Source of the DNA: Amycolatopsis sp. GM8
GTDB taxonomy: Bacteria; Actinomycetota; Actinomycetes; Mycobacteriales; Pseudonocardiaceae
NCBI RefSeq assembly: GCF_021653975.1
Contig: NZ_JAJKFK010000001.1
Coordinates: forward strand, 558,001-622,000
Direction: 5' to 3'
Length of the DNA stretch: 64,000 nucleotides
Below, piece after piece: positions 35,666-43,375 of the stretch (within the stretch, counting starts at the first letter, position 1; each line of letters begins with the position of its first letter). The translations under genes were made by a program, and so were the position numbers. Under the pieces are notes generated by a model that searched no databases, was not told where the DNA came from, and saw only the letters and a program-made list of their open reading frames with translations.

Positions 35666-35975
35666 CCGAGCGCTCCGCGACGAAGGACAGGAACGGGATG
35701 GTGCCGGCGAGGAGCACGAGGATCGTGCCCTTGATCGACCAGCGTGCCTTGAGCGCGAGGTCGACCGCGACGACCAGGTACACCATGTAGAAGATGCCGT
35801 GCGTGACCCCGGCCCAGCTCAACATGCCGGGCGAGTCGAAGCCGTACTTGAGGATGACGGCGACGGTCAGGCACAGCAGCGCGACACCGGTGGCGTAGGC
35901 CAGCACCCGGTAGCGCAGCAGCGGCCCCTTCAACGAAGTCGCGACCCGTGCGCTGCCCTCAGTGCTGCTCACCAT
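35631..35975 (-). CDS. DUF3817 membrane protein
   Basis: A 114-aa protein with three hydrophobic segments (about 25-43, 53-72, 84-97) and a GVTHGIFYMVYLV core typical of DUF3817. Function unknown. It lies 12 bases after the next small membrane gene, so the two are likely co-transcribed. Its 3' end overlaps the convergent fusion gene by 35 bases. Confidence 0.87.
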   Translation of the reverse strand: MVSSTEGSARVATSLKGPLLRYRVLAYATGVALLCLTVAVILKYGFDSPGMLSWAGVTHGIFYMVYLVVAVDLALKARWSIKGTILVLLAGTIPFLSFVAERSVTHRVEAGQKL

Positions 35976-35987
35976 GGCGGTCTTCTC

Positions 35988-36404
35988 CTAGGATTCCTGT
36001 TGGTCTCGCTGGTAGAGCTCGGCGAGGTAGCGGTTGTACGCGGCCAGCTCTTCGTCCTCGTCCTGCGGGACGACCGGGGCGGCCGGTGTCGCGGGCCGGG
36101 GCTTGGGCACGTCGGCGACGGGCCGCTGCCCCCACTGCTCCGGGCGCGGCGCGGGCTTGGCCGAAGCTGCGGCCTGGTCCGCCGCCGCGGCCTCCCGGCG
36201 CAGCTTGCGGATCCGCATCACCATGAACGCCGGGAACAGGCCGAACAGCGGCCACTGCAGGACGTACCCCAGGTTCTGGAAGGTGCCGGTGGCCGACTCG
36301 AACCGGTTCCACTGCCACCACGCCAGCCCGCAGCACACGATCAGGCTGATCAGGCACAGCACCCCGATCGTGAGACGGCGTGGCGTGAGAAAACCGGCTG
36401 GCAC
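35988..36404 (-). CDS. Small membrane protein with acidic, Pro-rich tail
   Basis: A 138-aa protein with two hydrophobic segments (about 11-29 and 45-62) and a charged, Ala/Pro-rich C-terminal half ending in DEELAAYNRYLAELYQRD. Such proteins commonly precede DUF3817 genes in actinobacteria. No function is known to me. The start is GTG 36404. Confidence 0.78.
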   Translation of the reverse strand: MPAGFLTPRRLTIGVLCLISLIVCCGLAWWQWNRFESATGTFQNLGYVLQWPLFGLFPAFMVMRIRKLRREAAAADQAAASAKPAPRPEQWGQRPVADVPKPRPATPAAPVVPQDEDEELAAYNRYLAELYQRDQQES

Positions 36405-36431
36405 AGCAACGACGCTAGCACCCGCGGTACT

Positions 36432-37313
36432 TCACGAGACCTTTACCACCTGCGCGGCCCTGGCGTAGGAGTCGGCGAGCCCGAACACCTTCTGCGCGTA
36501 TTCGACCGAGTTGTTGTACGACAGCACGCCCTGCCACCAGCCCGCCGCGCTCGCCATGTCACGCCCGCCCGCGCACAAATACTTCGCGGCGGCGAGTGCG
36601 GCGGCGTCGATCTGCTGCGGGTTGTACCCGCCGCCCCATTTCGCCCAGGTGCTCGGGATGAACTGCATCGGGCCGACCGCGCGGTCGTATTGCGGGTCGC
36701 CGTCGAAACGGCCGCCATCGGTGTCCGGGATCGCCTTCACCCCGGTGGACCCGTCCAGCGGCACGCCCACGATCGGCTTCGACGGGTACCCGTTGGCCTG
36801 CAGGACCGCGCCGCCGTACTGGCCGTGGTTCGACTCGATCCGGCCGACGCCCGCGAGCGTGGCCCACGAGATCCGGCAGGACGGCTGGCTGTCGTGCAGG
36901 GCCAGTTCGGCGTTGCCGTAGGCGATCAGCGCGCGGGCCGGGATGCCGGTCACATCGGACACCTTGCCCGCCCAGACCGACAGCGCGTCTTCGTGCCGCT
37001 CCGGCTGCTGGTTCACGACCGGCGCGCCCGCGACGGTGGCGTCGACGGGAGCCGTGGACCCGGGCGCGACATCCGCGGGCTGCACCGAGAGGGCCGGGAT
37101 GTCGGTGGTCGTCCGGCCGGGCGCCGGGGTGCTGACCCTGGTCATCACCAGCACCGCCGCACCGGCCACCGCGAGTACCGCGACCACGATCCCGAGCCGG
37201 CCGAGTGCCGCGAGACCGGCCCGGCGCCTGTGCGGCTCGGCGGGCACCTGAGCGGCTTCGTCCTCGACTTGCTCAGTGCCCAACAATCTTGCCTTCCCTG
37301 CGCGTCCGTACAT
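36432..37313 (-). CDS. Membrane-anchored lytic transglycosylase-like protein
   Basis: A 293-aa protein. Residues 1-40 are cytoplasmic, with a transmembrane anchor at 41-57, then a Thr/Pro linker and an extracytoplasmic SLT domain. The catalytic glutamate is in GRIESNHG near 158, followed by GPMQFIPSTWAKWG and DAALAAAKYLCAGG, standard for the SLT_2 group that cleaves peptidoglycan. ATG 37313 puts the anchor in place. It is tightly packed with the two small membrane genes downstream. Confidence 0.9.
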   Translation of the reverse strand: MYGRAGKARLLGTEQVEDEAAQVPAEPHRRRAGLAALGRLGIVVAVLAVAGAAVLVMTRVSTPAPGRTTTDIPALSVQPADVAPGSTAPVDATVAGAPVVNQQPERHEDALSVWAGKVSDVTGIPARALIAYGNAELALHDSQPSCRISWATLAGVGRIESNHGQYGGAVLQANGYPSKPIVGVPLDGSTGVKAIPDTDGGRFDGDPQYDRAVGPMQFIPSTWAKWGGGYNPQQIDAAALAAAKYLCAGGRDMASAAGWWQGVLSYNNSVEYAQKVFGLADSYARAAQVVKVS

Positions 37314-37347
37314 CCAACGAAGTACGAACGCGTACGTTACGGCGAGA

Positions 37348-37830
37348 TCAGCTGGCGCGCTGTTGACGCGCGAGGCGGGCGACGCACCACGCGGGGGCGC
37401 TGCCGCGGCGCAGGTGCTGCAGCACGGTCATCGGGCCGAGGCGACGGCTCAGGTCACCCGGCGTCAGGCCGGCGGCGCGGTAGTCGAGCGCGCGCTGGTC
37501 CAGCGGGCTGATCCCGGCGTCCCACCACTTCGCGGCCTCGTCGACGTCGCCGATCATCTGCCACCAACCGGCGGCGGCGACCAGCAGATCGTTCGGCACC
37601 CCGGGCAGCCGCTCGCGCATCGCGTCGAGGTAGTCCGGGTCGGCCGAGGACACCGGGGCCCAGCCACGGGCTCCGGACCGGGCGCGCTGGCCGGGAATCC
37701 CTGGCGCCTGCTGCGGTACGTCGGCCATCCACGCGGACGCGATCCGGTCGATCTCCTGCTCCTCGGCCGTTTGCTCGCGTTCGGCAGCCCATTGCCGAAT
37801 AACCGCATCAACTCCGGGATCTCCGGTCAT
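37348..37830 (-). CDS. Hypothetical protein, 160 aa
   Basis: I do not recognise this family. ATG 37830 has AAGGAGG a few bases upstream, a strong ribosome site. The N-terminal 45 residues are acidic and helical (QWAAEREQTAEEQEIDRIA). The middle has DYLDAMRERLPGVPNDLLVAAAGWW, and the C terminus, TPGDLSRRLGPMTVLQHLRRG, is basic. No signal peptide or membrane segment. Soluble, possibly a conserved actinobacterial protein. Confidence 0.68.
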   Translation of the reverse strand: MTGDPGVDAVIRQWAAEREQTAEEQEIDRIASAWMADVPQQAPGIPGQRARSGARGWAPVSSADPDYLDAMRERLPGVPNDLLVAAAGWWQMIGDVDEAAKWWDAGISPLDQRALDYRAAGLTPGDLSRRLGPMTVLQHLRRGSAPAWCVARLARQQRAS

Positions 37831-38041
37831 CCCTGCCTCCTTGTGCCCCAACGACAAGTCGTGATGATCGAGCGATCGAGTGCGCCAGAACCAGCTGGTC
37901 ACGCAATGTGAGCACCGTAGAGGGAATTCGTGCCCGTGCGCCAGACCCTTGGGGCGACGAATTCGACGACCAGGGCCTTCAACCCCTTGATCCACCCGGA
38001 TGGTCGAATGTATCGCCCCATATTCCGGGAGTCGTGACTTT

Positions 38042-38053
38042 ACGTGATCACGT
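38042..38053. promoter_or_regulatory. Perfect 12-bp palindrome
   Basis: ACGTGATCACGT is a perfect inverted repeat in the non-coding interval 37831-38113, between the 160-aa and 55-aa genes. It could be a regulator site. Nothing else in this interval is recognisable apart from the terminator at 38072-38098. Confidence 0.35.
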
Positions 38054-38071
38054 TACGGGTGCGCACGAAAG

Positions 38072-38098
38072 GCCGGCACCGCGTTCCGCGGCGCCGGC
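38072..38098 (-). terminator. Intrinsic terminator after the 55-aa membrane protein gene
   Basis: GCCGGC-A-CCGCG pairs with CGCGG-C-GCCGGC around a three-base loop. Read on the minus strand it is followed by CTTTC. It lies 16 bases beyond the stop of the small membrane protein gene. Confidence 0.6.
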
Positions 38099-38113
38099 AG
38101 GCTCGGTCTGGGG

Positions 38114-38281
38114 TCAGGAGAAGAGTGCTCGCACGAAGGTCACGATCGCCTCGGCACCGTCCCGCAGCCAGCCGAGCACGTTGTGCACGACGTCGGCCGA
38201 CTGGGTGGGCCTGGTGATCAGGAAGAACAGGACGAGCGCGACGACCGCGACGATGACGATCTTCTTCGCGTTCGCCGACAT
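38114..38281 (-). CDS. Conserved 55-aa single-span membrane peptide
   Basis: MSANAKKIVIVAVV begins one transmembrane helix (about 6-22), followed by an amphipathic stretch SADVVHNVLGWLRDGAEAIV and VRALFS. Small proteins of this pattern are widespread in actinobacteria; function unknown. I chose ATG 38281, preceded by GGGGGG. An in-frame upstream ATG at 38380 would add 33 Arg-rich residues with no hydrophobic character. Confidence 0.72.
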   Translation of the reverse strand: MSANAKKIVIVAVVALVLFFLITRPTQSADVVHNVLGWLRDGAEAIVTFVRALFS

Positions 38282-38494
38282 GCGCCCCCCGATCATTTCG
38301 CGGACCACAGGGCCCGGGACACCCGCCATCCTGCCCAACGAACGAGCTTTCCGACAGGCTTTCACCCGCTCGGCGGTCACACTTGACTCTCCGTATGCGG
38401 CCTCAGCCTAGCTTCCGCCGTCTGCTACCCCGTGCGGGACATGCCGGGCGGCCCGCGGGTAACGGGATTTGCGGGCCGCAAACAGCGGTGCTCA

Positions 38495-39643
38495 TCAGAG
38501 CGTGCGCGAGATGATCTCCTTCATGATCTCGCTGGTGCCGCCGAAGATCCGGGTGATCCGCAGATCCGTCCAGGCGCGGGCGATCGGGTACTCGGTCATG
38601 TAGCCGTAGCCGCCGAACAGCTGCAGGCAGTCGTCGACGACCTTGTTGACCCGCTCGGTGGTCCACAGCTTGGCCATGGCCGCACCCCGCACGTCGAGCT
38701 CGCCCCGCAGGTGCCGCTCGATGCACTGGTCCAGGAACGCCCGCGCCACGGTGGCTTCCGTCGCCGCCTCGGCGAGGGTGAACTTGGTGTTCTGGAACGA
38801 AAAGATCGGGCGGCCGAACGCGGTGCGCTCCTTGGTGTAGGCGATGGTCGCCTCGATCGCCGTCTCCATCCCGGCCACCGCGGTGATCGCGATGAGCAGC
38901 CGCTCCTGCGGCAGCTGCTGCATCATCTGGATGAAGCCCTGCCCCTCCTGCTCGCCGAGCAGGTTCGCCACGGGCACGCGCACGTCGTCGAAGAACAGCT
39001 CGGCGGTGTCCTGGCCCTTGAGCCCGATCTTGTCCAGCACCCGGCCGCGGCGGAAGCCCGGCGTGTCCGCCGGCACCGCGATCAGCGAGACGCCGTGCGC
39101 GCCGGCGTCGGGATCGGTCTTCACGGCGAGCACGACGAGATCGGCGAACCCGCCGTTGGTGATGAACGTCTTGGCGCCGTTGATCACGTAGTGACTGCCG
39201 TCGCGGACGGCGCGGGTCTTGATGCCCTGCAGGTCCGACCCGGTGCCCGGTTCGGTCATCCCGATGGCGCCCACCATCTCGCCGCTCGCGAACTTGGGCA
39301 GCCACTCCTTCTTCTTCTCTTCGCTCGCGTACTCCAGCAGGTACTGCGCGACGATGCCGTTGTGCACGGACACGCCCCAAGCGCTGTCGCCCGCGCGCGC
39401 CTGTTCCTCGAAGAGGACGGCCTCGTGCGCGAACGTGCCGCCACCGCCGCCGTACTCCTCGGGGATCGACAGTGCGAGCAGGCCCACTTCGCCGGCCTTG
39501 TGCCACAGCTCGCGGTCGACGTGCTTCTGCGCGTTGTAGCGCTCGATGTTCGGCGCGATCTCCTTCTGGCAGAAAGTCCTTGCCAATTCACGGAAATCGT
39601 CGAGCCCGGCCGCCCAGGCGCTGTTCGGTGTCGGCAGTGGCAC
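38495..39643 (-). CDS. Acyl-CoA dehydrogenase
   Basis: A 382-aa acyl-CoA dehydrogenase with canonical motifs: MTEPGTGSDLQGIKT near 124-138, FITNGGFADLVVLAVKT, AFGRPIFSFQNTKFTLAE near 278, and the C-terminal FGGYGYMTEYPIARAWTDLRI and IFGGTSEIMKEII. It introduces a 2,3 double bond in an acyl-CoA, probably medium or long chain. GTG 39643 has AGGAGG upstream. It is divergent from a TetR gene, which probably controls it. Confidence 0.93.
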   Translation of the reverse strand: MPLPTPNSAWAAGLDDFRELARTFCQKEIAPNIERYNAQKHVDRELWHKAGEVGLLALSIPEEYGGGGGTFAHEAVLFEEQARAGDSAWGVSVHNGIVAQYLLEYASEEKKKEWLPKFASGEMVGAIGMTEPGTGSDLQGIKTRAVRDGSHYVINGAKTFITNGGFADLVVLAVKTDPDAGAHGVSLIAVPADTPGFRRGRVLDKIGLKGQDTAELFFDDVRVPVANLLGEQEGQGFIQMMQQLPQERLLIAITAVAGMETAIEATIAYTKERTAFGRPIFSFQNTKFTLAEAATEATVARAFLDQCIERHLRGELDVRGAAMAKLWTTERVNKVVDDCLQLFGGYGYMTEYPIARAWTDLRITRIFGGTSEIMKEIISRTL

Positions 39644-39661
39644 GGTGGGGCCTCCTGGAAA

Positions 39662-39697
39662 ACATTACGAGCGGAAGGTAAGTTCTGTGCGTAATGT
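39662..39697. promoter_or_regulatory. Mirror-image divergent promoter/operator of the dehydrogenase and tetR genes
   Basis: ACATTACG (39662-39669) and CGTAATGT (39690-39697) are perfect inverted copies 20 bases apart. Each contains TAATGT facing its own gene at -10 distance, so they may be paired -10 boxes, TetR operator half-sites, or both. Confidence 0.5.
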
Positions 39698-39714
39698 ACA
39701 TCCGGGAGGTAGCC

Positions 39715-40314
39715 GTGGTCGAGCCCCGAGGACACCGCACCCAGGCGCAGCGGCGCGAGCAGACGAGAGCCGCGCTGCTCGACGCGACCATCGACTGCCT
39801 GGTCGAACTCGGCTACGCGCGCACCTCGATGCAGGAGATCTGCCTGCGCGCCGGGGTCTCGAAAGGCGCCGTCCAGCACCATTTCGCGGGCAAGGCGGAG
39901 CTGATGGCCACCGCGGTCGAGCACCTCACCACAAAACGGATGACGGCGCTCGCCGCCTCGCTCGGCACCCTGCCCCGCGGTGCCGACGCGATTCCCGCCG
40001 CGGTCGACATGCTGTGGGCGGGTTACTCAGGCGCGCTCGCGACGGCGGCGACCGAGTTGTGGATCGCCGCCCGCACCGACCCGGTCCTGCGTGCCGCGAT
40101 CCGTCCGGTCGACCGCGCGATGGGCCGGGCCGCGCTGGCGAGCATCCGGACGGTCGCTGATGAGGTGCCCCCGGAGCAGGTCGAGACCCTGTTCTGGCTG
40201 ACGGTCAACCTCATGCGCGGGCTCGCACTCGACGCCGAGCTGGGCGGCGCCCCCGCACGACGCAAACGGTTGCTGGAGGAGTGGCAGCGAGTCGCGATGG
40301 AGTACGCGAAGTAG
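39715..40314 (+). CDS. TetR-family regulator
   Basis: A 199-aa regulator with the helix-turn-helix TSMQEICLRAGVSKGAVQHHFAGKAEL near residues 35-61. It is divergent from an acyl-CoA dehydrogenase gene and probably represses it in response to an acyl-CoA. I chose GTG 39715, which has GGGAGGT four bases upstream. The in-frame ATG at 39694 would overlap the promoter mirror repeat. Confidence 0.88.
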   Translation: MVEPRGHRTQAQRREQTRAALLDATIDCLVELGYARTSMQEICLRAGVSKGAVQHHFAGKAELMATAVEHLTTKRMTALAASLGTLPRGADAIPAAVDMLWAGYSGALATAATELWIAARTDPVLRAAIRPVDRAMGRAALASIRTVADEVPPEQVETLFWLTVNLMRGLALDAELGGAPARRKRLLEEWQRVAMEYAK

Positions 40315-40380
40315 CCCCGCCCCTCGCCATACCGGCGGTACGGTGTACCCACGGGTAACCGCGCGCCCAACGGAGGGGTC

Positions 40381-41982
40381 ATGACGAGCACTGCCGCGAC
40401 CAGCGGGCACGAAGGCAAGCCGACCACGGTGGGCGGGGTCGTCGGAGCACCGTCGGCGGCGCGGGGGGCGCAGCTGGCCCGGCGGGCGGCGGGCGGGCAG
40501 GACTCCGCGCCCGCCGAGATGACCGCCCCGTTCACCGGCCTGGTCACCGCGACCGTGCCGCAGGCGACGGATGCCGACGTGCGCAGGGTGTTCGCCGGAG
40601 CGCGAGACGCGCAGCGTGCGTGGGCCGCACGGCCGGTGCGGGCGCGCCAGCAGATCCTGACCCGGCTGCACCGGCTCGTCCTCGACCGTCAGGACGAGAT
40701 CCTCGATCTCGTGCAGGTCGAAGCGGGCAAGGCCCGGATCGACGCCTTCGACGAGGTGAGTGCGACCGCGCTCGTCGCGGCGTACTACGGCAAGCACAGC
40801 GCTCGCATCCTCGGCGCGAAGCGGGTCGCCGGGGTGATCCCGCTGCTGACGAAGGCCACGGAGCTGCGGCATCCCAAGGGCGTGGTCGGGGTGATCTCGC
40901 CGTGGAACTACCCGCTCGCGCTGACCGCGATGGACGTGTTCCCGGCGCTCGTCGCGGGCAACGCCGTCGTGCAGAAGGCGGACAACCAGACCGCGTTGTC
41001 CGCGCTGTGGCTGAACGAACTGGCCGAGGAGGCCGGTCTGCCCGCGGGCGTCTGGCAGATCGTGCTCGGCCGCCCGGCGGAGATCGGCGACGCGATCGTC
41101 GAGGAGCCGGACTACCTGTGCTTCACCGGTTCCACCCCGACCGGCAAGGCACTCGCGGCGAAGATCGCGGGCCGGCTCGTCGGCTATTCGCTGGAGCTGG
41201 GCGGTAAGAACCCGATGATCGTGCTGCCGGACGCGCCCGTCGCGAAGGCCGCCGCGGGAGCGGTGACGGCGTGTTTCGCCTCGGCCGGGCAGTTGTGCGT
41301 GTCGGTCGAACGAATCTATGTGCACGAAAGCATTCGCGAGGAGTTCACGCGCGCGTTCGTCGCGAAGACCAAGGCACTCCGGCTCGGCGGCGAGCTGAAC
41401 TACGGGGCGGACATGGGTTCGCTGACTTCGGAGAACCAGCTCACGTCGGTGTCGGCGCATGTCGAGGACGCCCGCGCGAAGGGCGCGACGGTGCTCACCG
41501 GCGGACGGGCGCGGCCTGACCACGGGCCGCTGTTCTACGAGCCGACGATCGTGACGGACGTGCCGGAGAACGCGGACCTGTTCGCGGCCGAGACGTTCGG
41601 ACCGGTCGTGTCGATCTACGGCTACCAGGACGTCGAGGACGCGATCGAGCGGGCGAACGACACGGCGTTCGGGCTGAACGCGAGCGTGTGGACCGGAAAC
41701 GCCGCGACCGGGCGGGCCGTGGCGGCGCGGATCAAGGCGGGCACGGTCAACGTGAACGAGGGTTACGCGGCGACGTTCGGCACGATCGCGCTGCCGATGG
41801 GCGGGATGAAGGAGTCGGGCCAGTCCCGCCGCAACGGTGTGGAGGGGCTGGTGAAGTACACGGAGCCGCAGTCGATCGCCGTACAGCGCGGGATGCGCCT
41901 GCGCCCGCCGCGCTTCGTCCCGTCGACGCTGTGGGTCCGCGGGATGACCGCGGGAATCCGGCTGCTACGCCGAATCCGCTGA
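40381..41982 (+). CDS. gabD2: Succinate-semialdehyde dehydrogenase type aldehyde dehydrogenase
   Basis: A 533-aa NAD(P)-dependent aldehyde dehydrogenase. GVVGVISPWNYPLAL is near 162-176, the general base Glu is in LELGGKNP near 272, and the catalytic Cys is in SAGQLCVSVERI near 306. The C-terminal NVNEGYAATFG and MGGMKESGQSRRNG match the GabD2/SSADH group. Likely reaction: succinate semialdehyde to succinate. ATG 40381 follows GGAGGGGTC. The gene overlaps the convergent tetR by 18 bases. Confidence 0.87.
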   Translation: MTSTAATSGHEGKPTTVGGVVGAPSAARGAQLARRAAGGQDSAPAEMTAPFTGLVTATVPQATDADVRRVFAGARDAQRAWAARPVRARQQILTRLHRLVLDRQDEILDLVQVEAGKARIDAFDEVSATALVAAYYGKHSARILGAKRVAGVIPLLTKATELRHPKGVVGVISPWNYPLALTAMDVFPALVAGNAVVQKADNQTALSALWLNELAEEAGLPAGVWQIVLGRPAEIGDAIVEEPDYLCFTGSTPTGKALAAKIAGRLVGYSLELGGKNPMIVLPDAPVAKAAAGAVTACFASAGQLCVSVERIYVHESIREEFTRAFVAKTKALRLGGELNYGADMGSLTSENQLTSVSAHVEDARAKGATVLTGGRARPDHGPLFYEPTIVTDVPENADLFAAETFGPVVSIYGYQDVEDAIERANDTAFGLNASVWTGNAATGRAVAARIKAGTVNVNEGYAATFGTIALPMGGMKESGQSRRNGVEGLVKYTEPQSIAVQRGMRLRPPRFVPSTLWVRGMTAGIRLLRRIR

Positions 41983-42603
41983 CCCGCGCCGTAGGCGCTG
42001 GGTGACCGCGTGCTGTTCGATTCGTTCGATCATCGTGTCGAGTGCGACCTCGAGCGGGGCGGTGTCGCGCTGAGCCTGAACCAGGAGCAGACCACCCTGC
42101 AGAGCGGCGAGCATCGCGACCGAGAGCCGGTCCGGGTCGGCGTCGGACCGCAGCACCCCCCGGTCGATCATGCTCTGGAGCCCGTCGCGAATCGCGCCGG
42201 ACCATTTCGAGAAGCTGTCCACCAGCGCCACGCGCGCGTCCAGGTCGTGGTCGGCCAGTTCGCTGGACAGTGACCCGAGCGGACAACCGCCGACACAGTG
42301 CAGATCCCGTTGAGTCTGCACTACCACGTCCCGCCAGGCCCGCAGTGCCGCGAAACTGTCCAGCCTGCCGAGCATTTCCGCCTGCGCACCGACGATCGCT
42401 CGTGTCTGATCGGCGATGACCGCCCTGGTCAGCGCCTCTTTGTCAGCGAAGTAATGGTAGATCTGCGACGAGCTGACCCCGGCCGCGTCCCGGATCGCAG
42501 GCGTGCTGGTGCCCGCGACGCCGTGGGTGAACATCAGGTCGGCCGCGGCGCGCACGATGCGCTCCCGCGTCGCCTGGCCCTTCGTGGTGAGCGGCTTGTC
42601 CAC
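41965..42603 (-). CDS. TetR-family regulator next to a peroxiredoxin gene
   Basis: A 212-aa TetR protein. Its helix-turn-helix region is TSTPAIRDAAGVSSSQIYHYFADKEAL. A C-terminal TetR_C_6-like domain has LHCVGGCPLGSLSSEL near 97-112, with two nearby cysteines that might sense redox state. GTG 42603 is preferred over frames further upstream because the palindromic operator lies at 42632-42662. It is divergent from the peroxiredoxin-like gene. Confidence 0.87.
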   Translation of the reverse strand: MDKPLTTKGQATRERIVRAAADLMFTHGVAGTSTPAIRDAAGVSSSQIYHYFADKEALTRAVIADQTRAIVGAQAEMLGRLDSFAALRAWRDVVVQTQRDLHCVGGCPLGSLSSELADHDLDARVALVDSFSKWSGAIRDGLQSMIDRGVLRSDADPDRLSVAMLAALQGGLLLVQAQRDTAPLEVALDTMIERIEQHAVTQRLRRGSADSA

Positions 42604-42631
42604 AGTCCCATCGTACAAATTCTGGACTTGA

Positions 42632-42662
42632 CTATCCACTCCGCACCGGACAGAGTGGATAG
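42632..42662. promoter_or_regulatory. Inverted-repeat operator between tetR and the peroxiredoxin gene
   Basis: CTATCCACTC (42632-42641) and GAGTGGATAG (42653-42662) are perfect 10-base arms separated by 11 bases. A further ATCCA half-site follows at 42668. This is a typical TetR-family operator layout in a divergent gap. Confidence 0.7.
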
Positions 42663-42697
42663 AACAATCCATTCTTGGTACCGATTGGAGCTTTCCC

Positions 42698-43360
42698 ATG
42701 GCAGGCAAGGACACGACGATCGCCGACCGGACCGCTGAGGTACGTCAGCAGTCAGCACAGCGGCTGCCCGCCGACGCCACGGCCGCGTTCGACGCCGAAC
42801 TGGCCCGGCTCGTCGGCCTGGGAGTCCCAGCCGGCGTGGCGGCGCCGGGCACGCCGATGCCGGACGGCGACCTGCTCGATGTGGACGGCAAACCCACGAC
42901 CTTGACGGCGGCGCGGGCCGGACGCCCGGCGGTCGTCGTGTTCTACCGCGGCGCGTGGTGCCCTTACTGCAACGTCATGCTGCGGGCCTATCAGGAGAAG
43001 CTGGTCGGCGAGCTGGACTCCCGTGGCGTCGCACTCGTCGCGATCAGCCCGCAGCAGCCAGACGGGTCGCTCTCGGTCGCCGAGAAGCACGACTTGTCCT
43101 ACGCGGTGGTATCGGATCCCGGCAACCAGATCGCCCGGGGGCTGGGCATCGTGTTCTCCCTCGGTGAGGGCGCTCGCGCGGGCCAGGCCAAGCTTGGTCT
43201 GGACCTCACCACGGTCAATGCGGATGGCACCCACGACCTGCCGCTGGCCACAACGGTGGTCGTCGACGCGGAGGGCACGATCCGCTGGATCGACGTGCGT
43301 CCCGACTACACGACCCGATCCGAGCCTGCCGAGATCATCGCGGCCGTGGACTCGCTCTAG
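42698..43360 (+). CDS. Peroxiredoxin-like AhpC/TSA protein
   Basis: A 220-aa thioredoxin-fold protein. An extended N-terminal helix region (1-70) precedes VVFYRGAWCPYCNVML with Cys88 and Cys91, so the active site is CxxC rather than the single-Cys TxxC of classic peroxiredoxins. AISPQQPDGS and VVSDPGNQIARGLGIVF follow the family pattern. It likely reduces peroxides or acts as a thiol oxidoreductase. ATG 42698 has GGAG eight bases upstream. Probably repressed by the divergent TetR protein. Confidence 0.86.
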   Translation: MAGKDTTIADRTAEVRQQSAQRLPADATAAFDAELARLVGLGVPAGVAAPGTPMPDGDLLDVDGKPTTLTAARAGRPAVVVFYRGAWCPYCNVMLRAYQEKLVGELDSRGVALVAISPQQPDGSLSVAEKHDLSYAVVSDPGNQIARGLGIVFSLGEGARAGQAKLGLDLTTVNADGTHDLPLATTVVVDAEGTIRWIDVRPDYTTRSEPAEIIAAVDSL

Positions 43361-43375
43361 CGACCCGGCCGCCGT

